Assembly (NCBI GenBank): GCA_022827165.1
Contig: JAJDTN010000177.1
Span: 1-47,018 of the forward strand
Origin: Candidatus Latescibacterota bacterium
GTDB lineage: Bacteria > Latescibacterota > UBA2968 > UBA8231
Length of the DNA stretch: 47,018 bases
Direction: 5' to 3'
Part shown: piece after piece, positions 40,604-47,018 of the stretch
Layout of the letters: the number at the start of each line of letters is the position of its first letter
Position numbering within the stretch: position 1 is the stretch's first letter
The notes under the pieces: generated by a model
Told to the model about the DNA's origin: nothing
Database searches by the model: none
Seen by the model: only the letters and a program-made list of their open reading frames with translations
Program-made: the position numbers and the translations under genes

Positions 40604-42685
40604 CTAGTAGGCGACCCCCACGGCGCGCGCCGCCGAGGTGGAGCGCGCGTCGCCGTCCACCTTCAGCTGCACCAGGTAGAGTCCGGGCGGCAGCGGGTTC
40701 CCCCGGTCGTCGCGGCCCTCCCAGTCGAGGCCGGCGAAGCCGGCGCTGGTGTAGGTGCCGTTGCCGCCCTGGTGCTCGAAGATCGTCGCCAGCCGGCGGC
40801 CGCTGAGGTCGAAGAGGGCTACCTGGATATCGGCCTCGCCCACCACCGTGAGCACCTCGAAGCTCAGCCGCAGCCGGTCGTTCACCCCGTCGCCGTTGGG
40901 GGTGAGGACGGGCGCCTCGAGGGAGAAGCCGCCGATGAGCCCGCCGCGGGTCACCCCCGGACTGAGCACGGTGATGCCCGATTCGAAAGCCGCGTCGGTC
41001 TCGTCGAGGGAGCCGGCGTCGCCGCCCTCCACCCACTGGAAGGCGTCCGTTCCCTCCACGAGAGCCCGGCCCGCGAAGTCGCTGCTGTAGGCCAGGACCT
41101 GGTTGACGAAGCGGATCTTGAGCACCGTGCCGTCCTCGGTGATCCGCGGGAAGCGGACGGTGAACCCCTCGTCCGTGAAGGAGGTGATGGCCGCCTCGCC
41201 TTCGTCGGTCACCGCGTCCTGCGTCTGGAAGACGTGATCGAGGATCGCCGCCCCGTCGGCGGCGACGATCTCCAGCCCCTCGACCCGTTCGGCCCGGCCC
41301 TGGGTGGTCAGCTCGAAACTGTTGAAGCCCTGCACCTCGGCGCGCCTCATGTCGGCCCGCACCGCGTACAGGAACTCGGTGGGCAGAGCGGCCTCCACGT
41401 CGCGGGGGAAGATCTCGGCCACGAGGGCGTCGGCCAGGGCCGGCCGGGTGAACTCGAAGGAGAGGCCCTCGAGGATCTGGCTCGAATGCAGCCCCCGGCT
41501 GAGGAACTCGACCTGGAACTGCAAGTAGGTCCGCGGCGCCGGGGAGACGTTGCGGGTGCCCGCGGCGCTCAGGCCCTCGGCCACCAGGTAGGGCGGCGAC
41601 CAGGGGCTCCAGTTCTCCACGTCGTCCCCGATCGCGCCGCGCTCCCAGATGTCGGCGGCCGTGCCGTCGGCGGGCAGGTCGAGGAACTCCTTGCGGGAGA
41701 GGGGCTCGCCCGGATTGTCGACGGACCGGGGGATGTCCTCGGCGTTGGGGTTGCCCACCTCCCGGCGGTTGTAGACGAAGGGGGTTTCGTCGCTGCCGGT
41801 GCGGGTGCGGACGACGAGACCGGTGAGAGCCTCGTCTCCCGTCACGCTCCTGTCCCAGCGGATCTGCCCCCAGTTGCTGGGCGTGCCCAGATCGACCACG
41901 GGCGAGAGGTAGCGGGCGAAGGGGAAGAACCCCTCGCCGAAGATCTGGAACTTCTCGACCTCGTAGGGAATGGCGGAGGTGGCCCGCAGGCGCACGAAGC
42001 GCAGGTACCGGGGCGGATCGATCTCAACCACCGTCACCGGCTCCGAGTTGTCCTCCACGGTGAGGAAGGACTCCCAGGTGCCCAGGGCCGGAAGTCCGGC
42101 CTCGTTGAGGAGCAGACCGTCGTGGATCCGCACCTCGAAGTTGCGCAGGAAGTCGTCCTGGAAGGGGGTCGTCGGCGAGGGCAGGAGGGTGTTGCGCGGG
42201 AAAAAGCGGAGGCGGTTGACGCCGACGATGGCTCCCAGGTCCACGGTCAGCAGGGTGCCCTGGATCTTGTCCCCCTTGCGCTCGAAGGCGGTGCCCGTCT
42301 TCTCGGGGGTGAGCAGACCCTGCAGGATCTCGGCCAGCAGTCTCCTGTCGAGCTCGAGGGACGTCTCGGAGACGATGCTGCCGCCGTTGGCCACGAGGCT
42401 GGCGGACAGGTTCTCGCCTGCGTCCAGCTCCACCGGCAGGATGGCCTGCGGATGGTCGGGATGGGCCAGCTCGACGCGGCCGTCCGGGGCGACCCCGATG
42501 GCGGTGACCCCCGGCGTGAGAGAGGGGCGGAACTCGGGCTGGATGGTGGCCACCCCCTCCAACCCGGAGACCTCCCCTTCCCAGGTGATGTTTCCGTCCC
42601 GGCCGAAGCGCAGCTCCTGGGCGCCGGCGGAGGCCAGCCCCGTGAGCGCCGCCAGGGCCAGACGGATCAGGACCCCGGCCCTCAC
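40604..42685 (-). CDS. Secreted FlgD-Ig-terminated surface protein C
   Basis: 693 aa. Signal peptide 1-22 (MRAGVLIRLALAALTGLASAGA). Same order as proteins A and B: discoidin-like N-terminal part (about 80-255, including SLVANGGSIVSETSLELD and YLRFVRLRATSAIPYEVEKF), the GQIRWDRS...VVRTRTG module with an insertion of about 60 residues (298-358, holding PLSRKEFLDLPADG) before ENWSPWS (357-363), AEIFPRDVEAALP (423) and a C-terminal FlgD-Ig domain from 593 (LTPNGDGVNDRLRLSF) ending GVAY. The start overlaps the stop of the GT39-like/TPR gene (ATGA) and its own stop lies 10 bp before the barrel gene, so all are co-translated. Likely a glycan-binding protein on the cell surface. Confidence 0.75.
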   Translation of the reverse strand: MRAGVLIRLALAALTGLASAGAQELRFGRDGNITWEGEVSGLEGVATIQPEFRPSLTPGVTAIGVAPDGRVELAHPDHPQAILPVELDAGENLSASLVANGGSIVSETSLELDRRLLAEILQGLLTPEKTGTAFERKGDKIQGTLLTVDLGAIVGVNRLRFFPRNTLLPSPTTPFQDDFLRNFEVRIHDGLLLNEAGLPALGTWESFLTVEDNSEPVTVVEIDPPRYLRFVRLRATSAIPYEVEKFQIFGEGFFPFARYLSPVVDLGTPSNWGQIRWDRSVTGDEALTGLVVRTRTGSDETPFVYNRREVGNPNAEDIPRSVDNPGEPLSRKEFLDLPADGTAADIWERGAIGDDVENWSPWSPPYLVAEGLSAAGTRNVSPAPRTYLQFQVEFLSRGLHSSQILEGLSFEFTRPALADALVAEIFPRDVEAALPTEFLYAVRADMRRAEVQGFNSFELTTQGRAERVEGLEIVAADGAAILDHVFQTQDAVTDEGEAAITSFTDEGFTVRFPRITEDGTVLKIRFVNQVLAYSSDFAGRALVEGTDAFQWVEGGDAGSLDETDAAFESGITVLSPGVTRGGLIGGFSLEAPVLTPNGDGVNDRLRLSFEVLTVVGEADIQVALFDLSGRRLATIFEHQGGNGTYTSAGFAGLDWEGRDDRGNPLPPGLYLVQLKVDGDARSTSAARAVGVAY

Positions 42686-44667
42686 GGCCCCACCCCCAGG
42701 CGGGACTGGAGCTGGTCGGTCATCATGCTCGTCACCATCGTCAGGTGCCCCTGCAGGTCCTCGCGCTCGCGGCTCCGCTGATGGCGGACGTAGGCGAGGC
42801 GGGACTCCTCGGCCCGGGCCTCGTCGCCGAGTCGCTCGTAGATCAGGGCGAGGAAGTAGTGGACCCGGTGGTCCTCGGGCCAGGTTTCGCGCAGGCGCTC
42901 GAAGAGGGCGGCGGCCTCCCGGTGGCGGCCCTGCTCGTGGAGCTGCCGGCCCCTCAAGCCGAGGGCTGCGCCCGAGTCCGGCGCCGTCTCCAGGACATGC
43001 TCCAGCACCTCCGCCGCCTCCTCGTCCCGGCCGCGGCGGATCAGCACCTCGGCCAGGACGGGACCGTACTCGGCCACCAGTCCCCCCTCGTAGAGCGCGC
43101 GGCAGGCCTCCTCCGCCTCGGGCAGCCGGTCGGCGGCCGAGTAGAGCAGCGCCAGCATGCCGCGGGCCCGGGCGTTTTCCGGGTCCGCCGCCAACGCCTG
43201 CTCATAGGCGCCCAGGCCCCCCTCCAGGTCGCCGCTGCGGAACAGGGCGTCGCCCAGCAGGGTCAGCAGCGAATCCGCGGGCCCGGCCTGCGCCGCGATC
43301 AGATCCCGGTAGCATCTGGCCGCCTCGGCGGCCCGTCCCGAGGTCAGGTAGACCTTGGCGAGGGCCATGCGGGCCCCGTGCATCTCCGGCCAGCGCTCAA
43401 GCAGGCTCTCGTAGAGGCCGGCGGCGCGGATGTCGTCCTGCTGGGCCCGGTAGTGCCCGGCCAGGGCTTGGTAGGTCTCCAGCTTCGCGGGGTCGAGGGC
43501 CAGGGCCGTCTCGTACTCGCGGACGGCGTTGGCGCGCAGTCCGAGCTGGCCGAAGCCATGGCCGAGCCAGTAGTGCTGCCGGGCCCGGCCTTCGGCGCCC
43601 GCATCGCCGGCGTTGAGGCCGACGGCCAGCAGTAGGCAGGCGGCCGCCGCTGCCAGGGCCGGTAGCCTCGGAAGGGCGGCCATGGCCGTCACCCCGGCGG
43701 CGGCGAAGATCAGCAGGACCGGCACCGCCGGGGCGCGTACCGCCGAGTCGGCGGACGGCAGGAGCAGGGCCTGCACGGTGAAGCAGCCGGCGAAGAGGAG
43801 CAGGGCGGTCTCCAGCGGCTCTCGCCCGCCGCGCAGGCGCGAGAGGATGCCCACCAGCGCCAGCGGCGCCGCCACGCCGAAGGGGAAGGCCAGCCCCTCG
43901 TCCCACATCAACACCGACAGCAGGCTGGAGTTGCGGCTCCCGAAGTAGGGATCCAGCTCCCCGAGGATCTCGCCTCCCTGCCACAGGGCGTGGCCCCGTC
44001 GGACCCCCTCCACCAGCCCCGGGGCCGCCTCCGGCGACCAGGCCGACAGCAGCCACGCGGGCAGCAGGACGGCGGCGATCCCCAGGGCCAGAGGCAGGGC
44101 CGCGCCACGGTGGCTCCGCAGCAGCCAGAGGGCCAGGGCGAGGGCGAAGAGGCAGATCCACCACTCGGCGAGGGCGGCGAGCCCCAGCAGCAGCCCCGGC
44201 AGCCAGAACGGCCGCTTCCCGGAAGAGGCGAGGGCCCGCGACAGGGTGATCAGGGCGAGCAGCACCAGGCACGTGGCCGGCACCGGGGGCAGGATCTCGC
44301 CGGAGAAGTAGATGGCCGGTCCGAAGAAGGCGAGGGCCAGGCCGGCCCCGAGAGCCGCCCTCGGCGGGAGGACGGACCTGGCCAGCCACCAGAGCAGGAC
44401 GCAGTTGACGGCTCCGAGGACCACCTGGACTCCGCGAACCAGGTCGAGGTCCCCGGGGAGGATGGCGAGAAAGGCGTCGTAGAGGGAGGCGAAACCGGCC
44501 GCCTCGCCCGAGCTCCGCTCCAGGTGGGCGATGGCGGACCCCAGCGGGACGTCGCGCACAGGGTGGCTGCCCGACTGGTGGACGTAGATCCACCGGGCCG
44601 CCAGGGCGGCGGCGAAGATGGCAGCCGCCTGCGCGGCGGCGCTCCGGCCCTTCTCCCCGAGGCTCAT
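42682..44667 (-). CDS. GT39/PMT-like membrane protein with TPR array, catalytic motifs degenerate
   Basis: 661 aa from ATG 44667, 2 bp after the upstream stop. The layout copies the protein at 28595-30523: about ten membrane spans (1-360) then about seven to eight TPR repeats (370-640, for example AVREYETALALDPAKLETYQ). Shared segments are LDPYFGSRNSSLL and GLAFPFGVAAPLALVGI. The catalytic features of the relative are gone. No D-A-R-T-Y: the first loop reads YVHQSGSHPVRDVPLGSA. There is no PPLYP, no FYIGNNPDSG segment, and RYRLPMIP is replaced by SAVRAPAVP. It may be a scaffold that recruits proteins through the TPRs rather than a sugar transferase. It sits in the surface operon between a barrel gene and a FlgD-terminated gene. 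Confidence 0.7.
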   Translation of the reverse strand: MSLGEKGRSAAAQAAAIFAAALAARWIYVHQSGSHPVRDVPLGSAIAHLERSSGEAAGFASLYDAFLAILPGDLDLVRGVQVVLGAVNCVLLWWLARSVLPPRAALGAGLALAFFGPAIYFSGEILPPVPATCLVLLALITLSRALASSGKRPFWLPGLLLGLAALAEWWICLFALALALWLLRSHRGAALPLALGIAAVLLPAWLLSAWSPEAAPGLVEGVRRGHALWQGGEILGELDPYFGSRNSSLLSVLMWDEGLAFPFGVAAPLALVGILSRLRGGREPLETALLLFAGCFTVQALLLPSADSAVRAPAVPVLLIFAAAGVTAMAALPRLPALAAAAACLLLAVGLNAGDAGAEGRARQHYWLGHGFGQLGLRANAVREYETALALDPAKLETYQALAGHYRAQQDDIRAAGLYESLLERWPEMHGARMALAKVYLTSGRAAEAARCYRDLIAAQAGPADSLLTLLGDALFRSGDLEGGLGAYEQALAADPENARARGMLALLYSAADRLPEAEEACRALYEGGLVAEYGPVLAEVLIRRGRDEEAAEVLEHVLETAPDSGAALGLRGRQLHEQGRHREAAALFERLRETWPEDHRVHYFLALIYERLGDEARAEESRLAYVRHQRSREREDLQGHLTMVTSMMTDQLQSRLGVGP

Positions 44668-44669
44668 CC

Positions 44670-47018
44670 CTACTCCAGACCGGCGTAGATGGTGACGAAG
44701 AACTGGTTGGTGGTCCGGGACTCGCGCTCCTCGAAGGCGCGGTGCTCGACCGAGACGCCCAGGAGCGAGCGCAGGCGGTAGCCCAGGTAGGTGGAGTCGG
44801 TGGTGAACTGCACGGCCACCGTGAAGGCGTCGAAGTCCTGCTCGTCGTCGTCGAGATCGTTGAGGTACAGATACTCGACACCGGTCTGGACCTTGGAGGA
44901 GCTCAGGACCCGGGTCTGGGCGATGATCCCCGCCATCTCGGTGAGGCGCGACCGCCGTCCGGCGCCGAAGAGACCGCGGCTCTGGCGGGTGTACTCGCTC
45001 TTCCACCGCGGCTCCAGGAGGAAAGGCCCGATCCGGTGCCGGTAGCTGACCTTGTCGATGAGGCCGAAGAAGTAGTCCTCGCCGGCCAGGCCGAGCTCCC
45101 GGCGGCGCTCGCCGGACATGCGCTGGTCGTAGAGGAGGTGGTTCACCTTGTTGACCACCAGCCACGGCCCCGACTCCAGGGAGTGGCCGAGGAAGACCTG
45201 GTTGATCCAGGTGTCCTGCCCAAGCAGGGGATCCTCGATGAGGACGAGCTCGCCGCCGCGCAGGGAGTTGTCCGGAGCCCACTGCAACAGGGGGTCGGGG
45301 ATGTCGTCCTGGACCCACTGGGTCATGAGGAAGAGGCGCAGGCGGCCGAAGCGGGGCGAGTCCGAGTCGATGGTCGCAAGGGCGTAGTTGCTGTGATTCC
45401 TGCGGTCGCTGGAGATCAGCTCCTCGCGCAGCACGCCCGCCATCAACTTCATCCCCGGGGCGACCTCGGCGCCGCCGTAGATGTTGAACCCCTCGTGGTC
45501 CTTGCGGTACGGGAAGTCGGGAGCCTCGTCGTTCTCGTACTGGTCGACCCAGAAGTTGTGGTTCATGTCGACGCCGAAGAGGAACTCCGGCGGGTCCACG
45601 CCGAAGCGCAGGAAGGCCTCCTCGTAGTCGGGCACGGCATTGGTTCGGACCCTGTTGTCGTTCTGGTTGAAGTCGGGCACGAAGTCATTATTCTGGTCCC
45701 AGCCGGGATAGACCTCCGTGTCGCCCCTCAACCAGTCCGAGCGCACCGTGTCGGGGATGCGGTCGTGGTCGTCGTTGTCCTCCACCAGCTCGTACCCGCT
45801 CCGGCGGGTGTCGCCGTAGTAGATCTCCCCGACCCGGGTGCACAGGAGGGATCGCGTGTTGTAGAACGGGTCCATGCTGTAGGCCTCGCCGAAGAGGAAC
45901 CAGGGGGCCTTCCTCCGGGAGACGTTCAGCATCCACGCCGGCGCGCTCTCGGCGCCCTCGATCCCCGAGCTGGAGTGGTGGATCTCCTCGGCGGCGTTGG
46001 GGTACTTGCGGTAGCTCCAGCTGCGGTCGTACTCGCCGTACACGTCGAGGCCGAAGGGGGCGCGGATCTCCAGGCTGCCGCCGGCCACGTGGGTCGCCGT
46101 GGGCAGGCCGTAGTGGAAGCGCAGGGTGCGCAGGTTGGTGATGTCGCGGACGTTGCCCTCGGCCTGGGCCACCAGGAGCAGCACCGGCTGCCCGTGGAAG
46201 TCGGTCTGGCTGTCGGAGGTCATCCAGACCTGGTAGTCGTTGCCCATCTGCAGCTGGAACTCGACCTCGACGATCTCGGTCTTGGTGTACTTCGCGCGGT
46301 CGAGGAATCCGGGGCTGTCGAAGTTGTAGATCAGCCGGATCTCCTCGGTGCCGTCGGCGGCGATGAAGCCCTGGCGGACGATGCCGCCCTCCACCACCGG
46401 CTGGAATCCGATCTCCCGGCCGCGCTCCTGCGTACCGTCCTGGTAGGTGATGAAGATGTCGGACCCGGCGGGGAACCAGGCGGCGCCGCCCTCCCCGTCC
46501 CCGGGGGAGTCGTCGCGCAGGACGATCTCGATGGAGGAGATCGCCTCGTTCTGGGCCACCGTCAGCTCGCCGGCGAAGGGGTTCCAGCTGGTCTTGTCCC
46601 GCAGCGTGTTGGACTGGTGGGCGTTGACGCCGTGGACCCCGAGCTTGAGGTAGTCGCCGATCTGGGCGGCCAGCCGCCCGCCGACGAGGCTGGTGTTGTT
46701 GGTGCTCAGGAACTCCCGGTCGAGGGTGCTGCTGCCGCCGGGGCTGCTGATGCGCGAATAGAGCAGGGTAGCCTCGGCGCGGTCGGTGGCCAGGTCGAAC
46801 TGCAGCCCGTCGAAACGCGGCTTGGAGAACACCATGGGCGTCAGCACCGTGCGCAGCTGATTGCTCACGGTGAGGGAGAAGTGGTACTGGCCCTTCTGGT
46901 CGTGAGTCACCACGACGCCGGAGAACCAGTCCCGGAAGCGGTTGGACTTGAGCAGCGAGTTCCCGAACTGTTCCGGCGTGGTCTGCGAGTTGTTGTAGAT
47001 CAACCAGCCCCGGGTGAG
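44670..47018 (-). CDS. Outer-membrane beta-barrel-like protein, copy 2 (5' end outside window)
   Basis: At least 782 codons; the frame is open to the window edge. The first visible residues, LTRGWLIYNNSQTTP, match residues 123-137 of the paralog (LTRGWLLYNTSQTTP), so roughly 120 residues including the signal peptide are missing, and the TTG at 47003 is not the start. Strongly conserved relative to copy 1 are the SIEIVLRDDSP/AAWFPAGSD domain, YGLPTATHVAGGSLEI, SYRKYPN and the acidic loops (EDNDDHDRIPD, DQNNDFVPDFNQNDN, DMNHNFWVDQYENDEAPD). So are the strand-rich C-terminal half (RWKSEYTRQSRGLF) and the end FFVTIYAGLE. Likely an outer-membrane barrel of the same system; first gene in the visible part of the operon. 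Confidence 0.65.
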   Translation of the reverse strand, partial: LTRGWLIYNNSQTTPEQFGNSLLKSNRFRDWFSGVVVTHDQKGQYHFSLTVSNQLRTVLTPMVFSKPRFDGLQFDLATDRAEATLLYSRISSPGGSSTLDREFLSTNNTSLVGGRLAAQIGDYLKLGVHGVNAHQSNTLRDKTSWNPFAGELTVAQNEAISSIEIVLRDDSPGDGEGGAAWFPAGSDIFITYQDGTQERGREIGFQPVVEGGIVRQGFIAADGTEEIRLIYNFDSPGFLDRAKYTKTEIVEVEFQLQMGNDYQVWMTSDSQTDFHGQPVLLLVAQAEGNVRDITNLRTLRFHYGLPTATHVAGGSLEIRAPFGLDVYGEYDRSWSYRKYPNAAEEIHHSSSGIEGAESAPAWMLNVSRRKAPWFLFGEAYSMDPFYNTRSLLCTRVGEIYYGDTRRSGYELVEDNDDHDRIPDTVRSDWLRGDTEVYPGWDQNNDFVPDFNQNDNRVRTNAVPDYEEAFLRFGVDPPEFLFGVDMNHNFWVDQYENDEAPDFPYRKDHEGFNIYGGAEVAPGMKLMAGVLREELISSDRRNHSNYALATIDSDSPRFGRLRLFLMTQWVQDDIPDPLLQWAPDNSLRGGELVLIEDPLLGQDTWINQVFLGHSLESGPWLVVNKVNHLLYDQRMSGERRRELGLAGEDYFFGLIDKVSYRHRIGPFLLEPRWKSEYTRQSRGLFGAGRRSRLTEMAGIIAQTRVLSSSKVQTGVEYLYLNDLDDDEQDFDAFTVAVQFTTDSTYLGYRLRSLLGVSVEHRAFEERESRTTNQFFVTIYAGLE

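Noticed and set aside
44668..45318. N-terminal extension of the degenerate GT39-like/TPR protein
   Set aside because: It overlaps the barrel gene in another frame and is arginine/proline-rich; the membrane segment starts after ATG 44667.
46985..47018. TTG at 47003 as start of barrel copy 2
   Set aside because: The frame continues upstream as LTRGW, matching the paralog inside its sequence, so the gene enters from outside the window.
1..47018. CRISPR arrays, tRNA or rRNA genes, insertion sequences, phage genes
   Set aside because: No direct-repeat/spacer pattern, no cloverleaf or rRNA signature, and no transposase, integrase or phage structural protein was seen. Short RNAs could be missed by eye.
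31454..47018. Classical type IX secretion system or SusC/SusD-type glycan uptake locus
   Set aside because: The C-terminal domains resemble FlgD-Ig sorting domains, but no PorU, PorV, SprA, PorKLMN, TonB-box, plug domain or SusD-like lipoprotein is recognisable in the window.

Overview
High-GC DNA, densely packed with genes, from what looks like an uncultured Gram-negative bacterium. Two lines support this: outer-membrane-barrel-like proteins, and FlgD-Ig/'TPNGDG' C-terminal domains of the kind common in the FCB group (Latescibacterota, Gemmatimonadota, KSB1 and similar). The mix of PhyH, Gfo/Idh/MocA, sugar-phosphate-isomerase-like, dockerin/CARDB and DUF6785-like membrane proteins fits best, in my judgement, a Latescibacterota-like lineage. 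No rRNA or marker gene is present to prove it.

Layout. (1) 1-3389: the start of a PhyH-type dioxygenase (minus strand), a degenerate M19 dipeptidase (plus) and a 676-aa uncharacterised helical-toroid-like protein (minus). (2) 3498-20727: a plus-strand run of twelve genes, most with overlapping or nearly touching stop and start codons: two TIM-barrel GH-like proteins, Gfo/Idh/MocA, a third TIM-barrel protein, toroid copy 2, a secreted dockerin/CARDB protein, toroid copy 3, a second Gfo/Idh/MocA, a beta-lactamase-fold hydrolase, an ornithine cyclodeaminase-family protein, an alpha/beta hydrolase and a NIF3 protein. One 343-bp gap at 11.2-11.55 kb probably holds an internal promoter. (3) 20.8-21.35 kb: a MazEF-type pair whose toxin lacks its N-terminal third. 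(4) 21.4-28.6 kb: Gfo/Idh/MocA plus a TIM-barrel protein (minus), divergent from a polytopic membrane protein and a sugar-phosphate isomerase-like protein (plus), then a second copy of the membrane protein (minus). (5) 28.6-31.4 kb: a GT39-like glycosyltransferase with TPRs, divergent from an intact TacA/TacT-type toxin-antitoxin pair. (6) 31.4-47.0 kb: a minus-strand cell-surface cluster, in transcription order: barrel protein (5' end outside the window), degenerate GT39-like/TPR protein, FlgD-terminated protein, second barrel protein, two more FlgD-terminated proteins, then a separately transcribed CBM9-like secreted protein ending at a strong terminator.

Working together (inference): regions 1-4 look like an intracellular catabolic island for an unusual glycan, glycoside or polyol. 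Its enzymes lack signal peptides; two paralogous membrane proteins could import substrate, GH-like and toroid proteins cleave it, and Gfo/Idh/MocA oxidoreductases and an isomerase process the sugars. Region 6 looks like a machine of the outer membrane and cell surface built by duplication of a barrel + FlgD-terminated-protein cassette. It matches no secretion or adhesion system I can name and is the best candidate here for an undescribed system.
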